64,000 nucleotides of DNA from Glandiceps talaboti (lineage: Eukaryota > Hemichordata > Enteropneusta > Spengelidae). The DNA is taken from contig NC_135552.1 in the NCBI RefSeq assembly GCF_964340395.1, forward strand, positions 20,772,181 through 20,836,180, in the 5' to 3' direction. Below are positions 41,401 to 53,229 of the stretch, piece by piece (within the stretch, counting starts at the first letter, position 1; each line of letters begins with the position of its first letter). The notes beneath the pieces were generated by a model that made no database searches, was not told the origin of the DNA, and saw only the letters and a program-made list of their open reading frames with translations. The translations under genes were made by a program, and so were the position numbers.

Positions 41401-41960
41401 GAATACTTAGATAGCAGTAGTTCAGAAGATGAAGAATGGTATCAAGATGGTAAAGAGGAAGGGGTTAAAGTTCAGGTAAGCAAAGTATGTCACATTGAGC
41501 AAACTGAATGTCCACAAAGTACAATTTTAAAAGGATAAATGTAGTTGTGTGTAGAAATAATATGAAACAAAACAAGTATTGGTATAAAGTAGTTTGAGAC
41601 TAGCATTAAAATGGCCATGTGGATGAGGATTTGGTATTTATTTTGGATTTCTAATTGATAAAACCATTTTATCGTGGCTTACTACGTGAAAAATCAATGT
41701 GAAAATTGGTAATTATTGTTTCTGAAGGGTAGGTGCTACTAAAAGGGTCGATGTCCACCTAGTACAACCACTGTTTAATATGCGTATGATTTCTAACAAT
41801 ATTGGGATTTCCTTCTTTCCTCTAGATATTTTTCACAAGGAATGGTAAAACTGTTGGTAGACGTGAAGTAAGGATACCACAGGGAGGATTCTTTCCCACA
41901 GTCGGTATGCTCAGCTCTGATGAAAGAGTGAGAGTTGACCTTAAACCTTTGACAGGGTGA
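33610..41960 (+). CDS. SPRYD3: SPRYD3, SPRY-domain protein
   Basis: Eight coding exons with GT-AG borders and matching phases: 33610-33849 (exon opens at 33608), 38090-38214, 39176-39341, 39678-39860, 40384-40591, 40948-41062, 41310-41475 and 41826-41960. They encode 445 residues (human SPRYD3 has 442) and align to it from RILVEGDILSY to the C-terminal VDLKPLTG. Two SPRY-like units are visible, each with a DDGK, FGP(K/R)C, GD.(I/M)GCGI and FFTRNGK series: about residues 60-230 and 245-445. The second is interrupted near 345-400 by an acidic, Ser-rich insert (SSSSEDEEWYQDG), as in the vertebrate protein. SPRY domains bind peptide ligands; the cellular role of this member is poorly known. Met at 33610 is the first ATG of the exon, two bases after the acceptor, so a non-coding 5' exon is likely, although an extra coding exon cannot be excluded. 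Confidence 0.95.
36405..37022. repeat. 46-bp tandem array, about 13 copies
   Basis: The unit runs agtactatatac(g/a)taaacag, tgat(a/t)tgtac(c/a)(t/a)aca, (c/t)tgtacatact. The spacing is 46 bp. Copies with acgtaaacag and acataaacag, and with gatatg and gatttg, alternate, suggesting that a two-unit (92-bp) higher-order block was amplified in part of the array. It lies in the first coding intron of SPRYD3. Confidence 0.9.
37632..37846 (-). mobile_element. SINE-like interspersed repeat copy
   Basis: Read on the minus strand, the series gcaatgtgaatgctttaatc, ctatgtgcttataa, ggctgcaatgga and gatccatgcc is shared with a diverged copy at about 48388-48510 on the plus strand. The copy ends in an (ATT)n tail at about 37620-37633. 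SPRYD3 intron. Confidence 0.55.
38335..38545. repeat. (CATA)n / (CA)n microsatellite
   Basis: Two CATA runs flank a CA run at 38400-38429. Long open frames on both strands here are composition artefacts. Confidence 0.9.
39861..40232 (+). repeat. ~31-bp array starting at the SPRYD3 exon 4 donor
   Basis: About twelve units of GTA(A/T)(G/C)TTCTCATTGG, CTGATTACTAGCCACT. The first unit is the functional splice donor of the exon ending at 39860. The spacing is 36 bp for the first two units and mostly 31 bp afterwards (starts at 39933, 39964, 39995, 40026, 40057, 40088). Most units start with GT, giving a ladder of weakened donor-like sites. Confidence 0.8.
40756..40842. repeat. Three-copy ~31-bp tandem repeat
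   Basis: The unit gtag(c/t)(c/t)atagcaactattcca recurs three times in the fifth coding intron of SPRYD3. Confidence 0.85.
41608..41715 (+). repeat. Copy of the 3.5-kb MITE family terminal repeat
   Basis: It carries tatttattttggatttctaa, then ggcttactacgtgaaaaatc and aatgtgaaaa, matching the 3550-3665 arm. No opposing arm is seen nearby, so it is a solo end. SPRYD3 last intron. Confidence 0.5.
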
Positions 41961-41980
41961 AAACAGCATACTCTTAAACA

Positions 41981-42127
41981 TGTACAGACTGGCTGGAACC
42001 AGTACAGATGGCTAAATCAACACATTACTAGCTTTGACCAGTATATGGAGACTGAAACCTGCATAGACTGATTTGAACCAGTATAGATCGACTGGAACCA
42101 GAACAGACTGGCTGAAACCAGTCAGGA
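41981..42127 (+). repeat. Short repeats at the start of the SPRYD3 3' UTR
   Basis: About six imperfect repeats of acagactggctggaaccagt begin 20 bp after the stop codon. The unit is itself partly palindromic (actgg...ccagt), so the transcript could fold into a series of small stems. Confidence 0.6.
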
Positions 42128-43361
42128 CAATATAAATATGTATGAAAGAAGCCGGTTGACACATTGGTATATCATAATTTATTACTGAATTGTCATTATT
42201 ATTATTCACATCTGTAACAACAGATGGTTGTGTCAAAAACAAATTTATGCAAATTATGTACTTTTTTTCCCACAAAGACCATATTTGAACATATTTTGAG
42301 CTGGATTGTTTTTTTGTAGGTAGGGTTGCATGGGGCAAGCATTTACATGTACATAAACTATGCTTACAGTGCTATTTTTGGCTGAAATATATTATTTTTC
42401 TTGTAAATTGAGAATTGATAGTTATATTAATATACAAGAGTGTTGACTACTTGTAAATGTAATCTGTGCTAGGGAGGCCAGATTTTATATTTGGATATTT
42501 AAAATCGTTTTAAGTTGAGTGCCAAAAGAGTTCCCATGAATACTCGTGGTCTTGGGAAAGTTTAAGTTATTAAAATATTTGTATTTAAAGTAAAATTCTT
42601 TTTATCTTGATAATTTTTGTTGTGGATATATCATGTTTCCCTTGCCCTATGTTTGCTGAGATCGTTTAGTGATACTTGGTTTCATTCAGCCAAAAGAATG
42701 GTGAGAACACTGCCTCCATAGGACTAAATCTCTGAATGACTTCAAATCATGTTTAATACCACAGTTTTCATTTGTTTACAACTCAGCCTAAGAACCTAGA
42801 AATTCTTTAGTTTCTGTTTGTAAAACAGTATTGCAATATATTGTAGACTGTCATGTATGAGCAACTGTAACCATGCACAGAAAAAAATACAAGACTCCAG
42901 AATCTTGTTTGTAGCCATACAATTTACTGATGTCTTGTCTGTAGCCATTAATATACAATTTACTAATGTCAAACTGCTTGATTGCACCAAACTCTGAAGT
43001 GAATTTAGCTTGGTGTTTTAAAAAAAATTAATTTCCTGCAAATAATTTTTCCAGGAAATAATGAGGAAGAGTACGTAAATACATACTTTGAATACAACAA
43101 TATATACAGTTATATGAATACACACAACACAAACACAAATGTGACATTTTAGGCCTAGCACAATACAGGGTAAAGGAAACAGTTGGTGTATCCCACACAG
43201 TAAAGTTTAGCAGGCAAATTATGTTTCAGTGAAACATAATGATAATCATGCATTTTTGGATGTTTTTGTTTTTGTTATAATTTTGTTCTTTTGAATGAAA
43301 ATTGAGTTTTGTTGTAGGAATGATGTACTGATGTGACATTAGTGTAGTAAAAGGTAATTAG

Positions 43362-43840
43362 GTGTACATTCAATTTGATTAAAATCTGATGTAGTGAACA
43401 TGGCGAGATTTGTTAATTAACTCCTACTTTTATTGCCCTTTGTTCTTTTTTTGTTCTGTGAGCACCTTGTAGCTCCACCTGATGCAATACTATAGGAGTT
43501 GTCATACTCAATGAATGAGAATGCGTAATGTGCCGAAACATATGGGTACAGTACTTCAGAATGCTCTCAAAAAGAGCTTGATCACAGACAATGATGTTAA
43601 TGTTATTGTTTGGTGGTTGTGTTTGTTTAATTTCGAACGTTGGGTGTTATATGGTAAGACAGATTCTGATTGGCTACTCCTGAGTACGAGATATGGTTTG
43701 AGAACTATGGTATTGTGTCAGAAGTACAAGGCACTCACTGTACAAAAACAGAACAAACAACAATAAAAGTAGGAAATGGGCAAATCGTCGCACCAAGTTC
43801 ACTCATCAGATTTTAATGAGATTGGGTGTAAATTATTCAG
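43362..43840. mobile_element. Foldback MITE, ~480 bp, long inverted ends
   Basis: The left end (attaaaatctgatg, gtgaac, gcga.gatttg, cctacttttattg, tttgttct) and the reverse complement of the right end share these words in order over about 85 bp, with weaker similarity continuing inward. The outer word tgattaaaatctgatgtagt also occurs alone at about 35251, marking a dispersed family. The 83-codon frame inside shows no transposase features. Confidence 0.6.
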
Positions 43841-45102
43841 CCATTGGGATAGTTATACTTAGTGGTAGAGTACAAATACTTTAAGTAGGTCAAGTTTATC
43901 GTAATAGGGTGTTAGTGTCTATAGCTTTATCATGTTGATAGTGCTTCCTTAGTTTTGGGAAAGAATGGAGGAAAGAGAAATTAAACATATAAACAAAACT
44001 TAATGCAACTGTTATTTAAACTGTCAGTTGTACAGTTCATGTCTGCTTCCAAAATGAGTCTGTCTCTCAGTGATTTGTTTCTGTTCGATCATTTACTATT
44101 CAGAAATTTATAAAATTGGTTTAAAACACTCTCGTTAAGCTTTGTGTTTATAGCATAAGGACCACTTTGCAGCTCTTTGGCAAAGCAGCATCACATTAAA
44201 GTGTCCAAATAATAACAAAAGCTGAGAGCTAAGGTTTTAGTCATGAAGCCAATCGCATGGCAATTTACAGTGCTTCCAATCGAAGAATGAATGATATAGT
44301 ACTGCAACATATTGATACATTACTGAACTTACCCTAATGTACTGACATAGATTTAGTTATAATAGAAGTCACAACATTGTCTACACAGTGGCAAAGTTGA
44401 ATAATTTTATTCTGATAATGCCATTTAACAGGCTTGCAACCCATTCTGTTGGATGATGTCATCATGGCTATAGACATGCCGAGTGATAAGACAACAAACA
44501 AACCTTGGTAAATGTAATGGGTGCCAAATTTGAAATTTGTTATATGACTGAAGGTATCAGTAATGATGCACTCATTGTGGCAAATCTTTGCTCTGACCTG
44601 ATTAAACACTATATGAAGACACAAACCTATGTTCAACTTGGTAATGTATCTCTACATATTTCAGTAGTTCAGTGTTTAAACTTCGACTGAAAGCACTGTA
44701 GTAAAGAAAACGTCCAATTAATGGATGTAAGGAAACACTTGATTAAATATCATGAATATTTGAACTAAGAAATGTCATTGAGTTTTTGTTATCAATAGTA
44801 ATTCAATATAAAAACAACTTGAATCATGAAATGATGGAAAAGGATGATTCCAAAGTACGCTACAGTATTCAACTTATCATATCCACATTTTTGGTTCACA
44901 TTTTCTCTGATTAGCATAACTAGTGGCCAAACGATACAACTTTCTTATCTTTTTCAATAACTGGAATACGATATATTGAAAGGTTACTAGCGGATCAATA
45001 CACTAATAAGTCATGTCAAATGTCAAGGGTCCAATCATGTGGTTGTATTTTTCAAGTCACTGTATTTGTTATTATACCATGGTGATTGTCATGGAATGTG
45101 AG

Positions 45103-46005
45103 ATACCACATTATGCATTGATTTGGTATATATACCACATTATACATTGATTTGATATATACCACATTATGCATTGATTTGATATATACCACATTATACA
45201 TTGATTTGATATATACCACATTATACATTGATTTGATATATACCACATTATACATTGATTTGATATATACCACATTATACATTGATTTGATATATACCAC
45301 ATTATACATTGATTTGATATATACCACATTATACATTGATTTGATATATACCACATTATACATTGATTTGATATATACCACATTATGCATTGATTTGATA
45401 TATACCACATTATACATTGATTTGATATATACCACATTAGGCTTTGATTTGATATATACCACATTATGCATTGATTTGATATATACCACATTAGGCTTTG
45501 ATTTGATATATACCACATTATACATTGATTTGATATATACCACATTATACATTGATTTGATATATACCACATTATACATTGATTTGATATATACCACATT
45601 ATACATTGATTTGATATATACCACATTATGCATTGATTTGATATATACCACATTATACATTGATTTGATATATACCACATTATACATTGATTTGATATAT
45701 ACCACATTAGGCTTTGATTTGATATATACCACATTATGCATTGATTTGATATATACCACATTATACATTGATTTGATATATACCACATTATGCATTGATT
45801 TGATATATACCACATTATACATTGATTTGATATATACCACATTATGCATTGATTTGATATATACCACATTATGCATTGATTTGATATATACCACATTATG
45901 CATTGATTTGATATATACCACATTATGCATTGATTTGATATATACCACATTATGCATTGATTTGATATATACCACATTATACACTGATTTGATATATACC
46001 ACATC
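45103..46005. repeat. 27-bp satellite, about 33 copies
   Basis: The unit is tgatttgatatataccacat followed by ta(t/g)(g/a)c(a/t)t or a close variant, 27 bp in all. Three variant types (tgcattg, tacattg, ggctttg) are mixed; the tacattg type dominates the left and the tgcattg type the right. The 298-319-codon open frames on both strands result from a period divisible by three. Confidence 0.92.
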
Positions 46006-47559
46006 AAAGGATATGTGGATCAGTAAAACTCATATAATTTGTATACAATTCCTTTATGTGGTCTGTCTGTCTAATGTCAGAATTTATATCAAGGTTACTA
46101 AATCGCCATAGTTACTGAGAGTCAAAATAAGCAGTACAGTGCAGTCAGTTTGATGAGGGGTAAAGTGAAATGTATACCCGTGTTGAAAAGTGCAACTGTA
46201 TAAATCATATCTTTTATGATTTACATCAACAAAATATTTTGAACAATTTTCATGAATCTTCTGACCCCTCATCACCATAGTGATAGGGTCACCATGTATG
46301 TTTCAGGTGAAAACATGTAGAATTTATTACATAGATGTACAACAGGGTTGTTTTTCTTTATTTTTACATATTGGTTTTCTTCAGTCTTGATATTATTCCC
46401 GATTTATAATATTGCTAACTTATAATACATACAAGATGATGAACAAGTTGGAACTCCACTTTTACTGGGAGCTTTGTGTTAGTTAATGTACACAGAACTG
46501 TTTGCTATGTTTGCACACACGACAGTTTGTTGATGTCTTCCTTATATGGCATGTCAAAGGTCAAATGAAATAGACTAGGATATACATGATATAAGTAATT
46601 ATTCAACATAGTGGGCTGATGTTGTTTTATTTGATTGGGTACCTGTCCTATTCTCACTGCAAGGGCTTCGGAGAAATGACTATTTGAAGTCCAAGTGGTG
46701 AGAATGGGACAGGGGCCAAGTCTAAGGGCTGGGGGTGCACAGATGGGGCAGGGTTGCTGAAGTTTAAAAAGTATAATGTAGATGAAAAGTGTATAGCTTT
46801 CAAAGATTTCATACTTGCAATGTACTCTTTCTAATGTTGTAGCATTGTAGTCAACTGTTGTAAGCAGAGTCAGTTCTACTATAACAAGTACATTTAGTGT
46901 CATTCCTGTTATTTTCAAAAGCACAGTTTTATTGTGTGGTTACGTTGAACCCAATACTAATTAAATACAATATTAACAATTCAACATTTCTACAACTACT
47001 ATGGAATGACATGTCAAAATTATTTTTTAAACATATTCAGTTATTGTAAACTTCACATTTAGGGGTTGATACCTCCAGTTGTAACATATTTGTACAAATC
47101 AAAGAATTACCAATGTAGAAAGTAACATTCAATGCTTGAGATGGAAGGAAACGCCAGATTTGATAGTGTTCACATTTCCAATGTTCTCATCACTCAGGTT
47201 TGACTCAGAAACCCTGTAGAGAAATGTTTCTATAAATGACATCTAATGCATCAGTCAGACTTTGGGTTCTAACATTTGCATGAATGGAATAAGCTGTGAA
47301 CAGACAAAGCAAGACAACATTGAAGACTGACATTGAAGTTCAGGGTTAGCTAAGTTCCCTGGTGATGAGAAAACTGGTTTGTTTCAATTTGATATGTATT
47401 GATAGAGTACTGTCCAAGCCTAGAATCCAGGTAGTTAGGGATTTTGAATTTTTATTTCCCCAACTGGGAAATAACAAATTCAAAACCCCCATCTGCATAC
47501 ATTCAGGCTATAACTGTCTTATCTTTAGTAAACATTGTACAAAACTGTAATGTATGTAA

Positions 47560-47803
47560 TAACAACCTTTATTTATACTGAATAGTTCCTTGAGCATATA
47601 AACACTCATCTCCTAAGAAGTCTAGTGAGGGCCATCCCTCATGGGTAGGAGGAAACCGGGAAAATCTGCATTGTTCGGTAGAGCCAAACTGAACGACACT
47701 CTTCTTAGTGTGGGAAAAGTTTAATCAAACTGTGAATGGGTTTGAACCCTGACCACAGTGGTAAAAGGCAAGTGGTTTAACCACTCATCCACCGACAACC
47801 TTT
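47560..47803 (-). mobile_element. tRNA-derived SINE
   Basis: On the minus strand the head has a box A-like TGGATGAGTGGTTAA and, 34 bp further on, a box B-like GGGTTCAAACCC, the spacing of an RNA polymerase III internal promoter. A body with GGTTTCCTCCTACCC follows, and the element ends in a TATAAATAAAGG tail near 47565. It is not a functional tRNA: no intact acceptor stem or anticodon arm can be drawn. No clear target duplication was seen. Confidence 0.65.
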
Positions 47804-48229
47804 GTTAGTTTTCAATGTAGTTGTCAGTGTAGAGACATGTACCTTTTGACAAACCAGTAATATACCAGTATGCTAGTTTTCACATATCTATGAACCAAGA
47901 TAGTGCAAGTCATTCAAATAAAATGTTTTCATATAAAATATCTTTGTCAGATTCTTTCTTTGTCATTCTCTCACATCATTTATAAAGTTCATCAACAATA
48001 TTGAGAATAAATATTGCAAATACAGACTCGGTGATCTCTTTCAACCATTGCTGAGGGTGCCCCCTAGAGTTCAACATTGTGAATTGTGTTGAGTATCAAC
48101 ATCAGATATTCCTTGTAACACATTGCACTTTTCAGTTCATAATTGTACTTGTTCTGTTATTGTGCTTGTGAATGAATGAATGAATGCCTTTCTTCTCAAT
48201 AGGTGATGCTGACACACATCTGCCGAATG

Positions 48230-48510
48230 ATGACCATGTGACATCAGTGAAATTGTGAAACCTGAATGGTCACAGTTGTTAGCTAGGAATCTGCAAGTTG
48301 TCACTGGTTTCCCTCTGCTTAAAATCTATGGGTAAGATTCGAACTAGGATTGTCCCCCAGTTAATCCAGCAGTACAAATAGAAACCTGATAGGACATTGT
48401 AATGTGAATGATTAAATCCTATGTACTTGAGGCTGCAATGGACTGTATGTGTATAAAGAAGTCATTTTTGTGCCATTATGAGTCCATGTCAGGCGTAGTT
48501 AATATAGGCA
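48230..48510 (+). mobile_element. Diverged SINE-like copy related to 37632-37846
   Basis: A box B-like gattcgaact occurs at about 48337. The downstream series (acctgataggacattg, aatgtgaatgattaaatcct, gctgcaatgga, gagtccatgtcagg) parallels the 37.6 kb copy in the opposite orientation. The 5' limit is uncertain. Confidence 0.45.
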
Positions 48511-49833
48511 GGTAATTGAACACACGTTGGCATAAACTTGTATGCCATACCACTCAAACGTTACTTCAACCCAGGCTTCAGCATGTTAAAGGAGGAATAT
48601 TGTTTTCATAGAACTGATGTTTCATCTTCTAAGTATTAGGAATTGGAATGTATTAGAGTACAGGGGAGTAACTTCATTCATGTATAGTCCTTAAAATGTC
48701 TTAACATGTATGCAAGTAGGAGATACAAGCCAATAGATTTTAGCACACAAAGAGAGGTGAAAATAGAAAGCTTGTAGAGTTCAGCATACAAATACATATA
48801 TAGACCGAGGTGAACATAGAAAGTATGTAGAGTTCAGTGTACAAATAGAGAGGTGAACACAGAAAGCTGTAGTAAACACAAGTACAAGAGGTGAACACAG
48901 AAAGCCTGTGCTCTTCAACAAATAATATTCATTCCCAGTCTCACAGTTTCATCTTCATATCAGAACACTCGACCAACTAAATAAAAACAAGAAGACTATA
49001 TTCTCTCTTTTTTAATCTTTTTTTTTTATTTACTGCCTTTTTCACTGTTTGTGTTCCGGCAAAATTTATCAGCATTTATTCCTGCAAGAAGAAAAGAAAA
49101 ACATCGGTTATTTTGTGTTGGTCAGAGAAATTTGACGGTTTGGTTATTTTGTATCGAGTCACAAGTTTTGATGGGTTGGTTTTCATTTTCTTTCAGGCCC
49201 TTAGACGAAACTATTTTTTTTTTTGTCTTTATATCATGTACACATCAAGAATTCTGTTTTCATTTGATAACTGTAATAGGTAACCTCTCAAGTTATTAAA
49301 TTTACAAAGTTAGTGATGCAATGAGCCACACAAGGCATAAAATTCACATATGACCAATATCTCACAATCCATCAGTCTGTATACTAGTCAAGCTAGCAGA
49401 CGGTGTATGGGACGCGATACTGACTTTGTCCCTCAAAACTGGGACAATGTCAAAACTGAATCCCGGCTTACTCCATCTGCAAGCAGGACTATCTGCATAC
49501 CAACTGAAGCAGGGGAAGGCATAATTTTTATCAATTTGCCTTGGCCGCAAGTGGCTTTGGTTAAAAATGCAAATGTTTGGGGTCTAATAGTATCAGAAAT
49601 CTTGCAATACCTAAGTAGTTCAGGAAGTGTTAGACAAGATAGAGACAGTGAATATCTATGATAGAAATTTATACTTTAACAGTTTGCTATGAAAGTTATA
49701 TTTTGTAAGTGTGAATTTGATTATAAGTACAGTTTAATGACCTAAACATTTAAATCATTACAGGGATACATATTGGATGCATTTCGTTGGGACTGATGCC
49801 CTAAACATTTTACTACAAAAACATTATGCTTAC

Positions 49834-52800
49834 CTCTGGAATTTCATACTCGCCCTCATCAATTCCCTCTATGACATCATGTGGATGATGATGTTCTACT
49901 GTACATCCCACTGACTGAGCTGTTCCTAGGATTTCCTTGACTGTACCTGATAGATACCTGGACATTGAGCGTGGCCTCATAATGCGAGCAATGTCAATTA
50001 TTTGATCTAATGTAACATTACCACTGTGGATAACTGTGAAACAAAGGAAGACAAAACAATGTCAGTAAAAGATTTATTACTTGATTTCATATCAATTCTT
50101 AGAAATATATATATACAACATACACTCTGTCACATATGAACCCAGAATAGGCCATTACAGACTGCAAACAGGAAATTGAGAATACAGCGCCCTCGCTCAA
50201 ATTGGGGGTATCATCACCTCGTAATACGTTCAAGAGCTTTGTTCCTTGTATTCTGTAGAAGTGTAAATCAGGGATGTTTTTCGTATTGTTCAGACATTGA
50301 GGAAAGCAGCAGTGCTCTATGATTAACCGAGTAACCTATACCATGTATACCCCAAGGCACACACAGAGAGGAAGTAGACCGCCACCATGGCAAATTTTGG
50401 AAAGGCCTATTGTGTAATCCTATCAAAAACTACATACACACAACCAAGCAACAAGTTCAACTTTCCAGTGTTTGCTAGGATAATTTGTTGGCCCTGATGG
50501 TCTACAACTAGTATGTTGGAATGTACCTACAAACACCAAATTCATAGTAGTTCATAGTAATTCATAGCAGATTCAATAGATATGGACTTTGTCATCTTAA
50601 AACTACTAACATAATGAGACACAAAGTTAGGCATTGAGTGGCCAATATATAACATATACAACTCTAAAAGGAAATGTTTTAAGGGATAATTGCAAAGATA
50701 TTTGGAATAAGAATTTCTTGACTAATCAAGATGTGATCCAAGTGACTTACTATTTTTCTGCTTCTTTCTGTCACGTGGTGGTTCTTTCAGTGCTTTGATT
50801 ACTAAAGATGATGCACTTGGTACAACTTCAACTTTAGCCTGTCTGTTCTGGATAACTAACTTAACAGTGATTCTTAGACCTTTCCAGTCTCCAGTTGCCT
50901 TGGCGATGTCGTCACCAACTTTCTTTGGGGACTGTTGATAAAAACAACACAGTACTTAGTTGAAGTTACAAATTATGTTATTACGTCATACTCATATCCT
51001 AAATGATGACCCAAACTTCTGTACACACATTCATCCATTGCCCTGTCTTTCTGTGTAATGAGCTTGAAGCTAAGTTTACAGCAACAATGTAGTATACCTA
51101 ACCCCTAGCTCAATACAATTAATGCATGTATCTTGTGTACAGCTGCATACTCACTATTCTACATGTTTGCTATAATAGTGATGGATTTTCAAAATTGAAC
51201 TACCAATGCATTGGAAATATTTTCAGGAATCAACTTTACTTTCCAAAGAGGGAGAACCAATAAGACTGGATATTGCAAAGCTGTATGGTTTATGATAGTA
51301 CTTGCAGACTGAATAAGTAGGGACTCAATTTTGACATTCTCCCCTTCCTTCTCTGTCCAGTGGAGAGTTAGGTTTGAAACCAGGGCTTGCCAGAAATGCC
51401 AGCAACTAAAGAATTATCATGCCAAGTGGTCAAATATTAGCAAGAAATGACTATTTACTCATTTGACATCGATTTGACTACAGAAGTCCCAACTGGGATG
51501 ACCAAAAGTCACGCAATAGGAAAATTTCATTTTTTTACAAATGATGAGTTTGAATGACCCTCCTTTACAAACTTACACACACATGCAAATGGACATATCC
51601 AGTATGGTGGCATACACTCAGATGGGTGCTTTGAATTTTGAAAAATTATGGTATTGAGATTCTTGATCATCCAAGGAGAGACTTCTTGTAATCAAGAGAT
51701 TCATGTGAAATATATAGTCAATCGATCACTCGGTTATATTAGACTGGTGGGCCTGATACTTTTTGTTATTGGCACACAAGCATTATGTTTGCATATTCAC
51801 AATGGGCTTGTTGTATAGAGTGTTGCAGGAGCTGGACGATGTTACAATGGCACACTATCAAAAGTCCAGCCTTGCTTTGTCTGCAAGCAGGACTAGGTTT
51901 AGGACAGCTGAATAGAATTACTGAAATTAGAATTTCATGACTTAGTATAACTGATGCAGGACTTACCAGACCAAGTGGACCAATCTTGGGAGCAAGTGAA
52001 GATGTTGCACCAACTTCACCACCAGTTGCTCTAAGATATACTGAAAGAATGATTCAATGTTTGGATGTCAGTTATGTGATCAATGGATGAAGAGTCAACC
52101 AACACTATTTGAGATAAAAGGTCTCTTTATCCTTTAATCAATGCATGACATGTTTTCCCAGGTACCCCTGGTATTCACAACAGAAACAATATAATCACTT
52201 GCTGGCCTTCACCTTACAATTTACACCTTAGATATAATGTGTCAAAATTATAACTGTACTCCAATCATTGCATAAGTAACTTTATGGGGTTGAGTTAATA
52301 GATTTTTGGATGTACTTTTTGCTACATAAAATTCAAAATGTACTCTCAGTATTCCATTCACTGAAGTATGTTTAACCATCACTGGTGACTGGTAGTAACT
52401 TGTAAGAATAATGATCTGATGACAATAATATTTCAAAAGTATGAAAAAAATATCAAGGAAATCCCTGCTATGCAATCAACTGTTCTAACAATGCCAGACG
52501 ACAATTGTAATGTTATAGAAGGTTAGCTGCAATTTATTTGTAGCGTTTACTGTGATTTTGAGGAACGAAAAAAGGCACAAAAACATAAAATCCCTCAAAT
52601 TCACACCAAACGCTACAATTATTGCAGTTAATAGAAAGTATGCAACAACATTGCCATGATGCTACTAGTACTAACTTCTAGAATAGTTTACATGTAATTG
52701 AGGTTACCCATTTTGTTTTCACTCCAGACTCCAGTGAAAGTTTGGAAACTCAACTAGTGCCACTTCAATTTTATTTGCAGTTTAAGAAAATCTCCTAGTA

Positions 52801-53229
52801 CATGGTATCCGGTGGTATTACTAGGGACGATACTATAAAATTTACGTTTCTGATTTTACCAAAATTAATACACCGATTGTGAGGATGTACTATGGGTGTA
52901 TTCGTGAGAAATATTCATTGACAGTCGTGAACATGTAACACTTGTAGTGCCGGTGAACACCGACTAAGGCGAAATAATCACATGGCCAAGGGTCACTCTT
53001 TGCTACTTCATTGAGAATAAATGATCGACGATGTATTTATTTCAAAAAGCATACAAATAAATATTAAACATACTGGAACGTGTAAACAGCATGGTAAGAC
53101 TATCACCCTATGGTCGCCGCCATCTTGAATATTCGTAAATACACGACAACTACTTCTACAGTGGCTCTGAAAACAGTATAGAAAACACTTACCGACGTGA
53201 ATAGCGGTAGGATCGAATTTTGGAGGCAT
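49834..53229 (-). CDS. RPL12: 60S ribosomal protein L12 (uL11); last exon not located
   Basis: Four exons on the minus strand: 53229-53193, 52040-51967, 50931-50751 and 50033-49834. Their GT-AG borders and phases agree and they encode 164 residues; human RPL12 has 165. uL11 binds 23S/28S rRNA at the base of the ribosomal stalk, in the GTPase-associated centre. Clear signatures are MPPKFDP at the start, [19 protein letters not shown] (rRNA and thiostrepton-loop region), [26 protein letters not shown], and [17 protein letters not shown] near the C-terminus. After EYEIPE there is a good donor (GAG|GTAAGC), so the stop must lie in a further exon adding very few residues. I could not pick it: candidate acceptors exist near 49505 and 49690, and AATAAA signals near 49026 and 49073. 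The C-terminal tail ([20 protein letters not shown]) is more acidic than in human. Confidence 0.93.

Larger units (their letters stand above)
42128..49833. other. SPRYD3 3' UTR and gene-free region
   Basis: The first part is probably SPRYD3 3' UTR; an ATTAAA near 42567 is one possible polyadenylation signal. No further protein-coding exon was recognised. The final RPL12 exon should lie somewhere in the upper part. The foldback MITE, the 27-bp array and the SINE copies are listed separately. A 77-bp hairpin (ctgtcctattctcact and its complement) lies at 46640-46716, and a direct repeat around aggtgaaca(t/c)agaaag at 48745-48905. Confidence 0.4.

Noticed and set aside
43515-43766. 83-codon frame as a transposase fragment
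   Set aside because: No catalytic residues or helix-turn-helix pattern; it lies inside a foldback MITE.
45052-46111. Open frames of 298-319 codons on both strands
   Set aside because: Also due to a 27-bp period; the peptide is a simple nonapeptide repeat in each frame.
47720-47803. tRNA gene
   Set aside because: Box A and box B are present but the stems do not pair; better explained as the head of a SINE.
49350-49661. 103-codon plus-strand frame as a gene
   Set aside because: No recognised domain; part of it (ctgcaagcaggacta) recurs at about 51885, indicating repeat DNA.
50150-50235. Box C/D snoRNA in RPL12 intron 3
   Set aside because: A GTGATGATA box C-like word exists on the minus strand, but no CTGA box D or terminal stem at the right distance was found.
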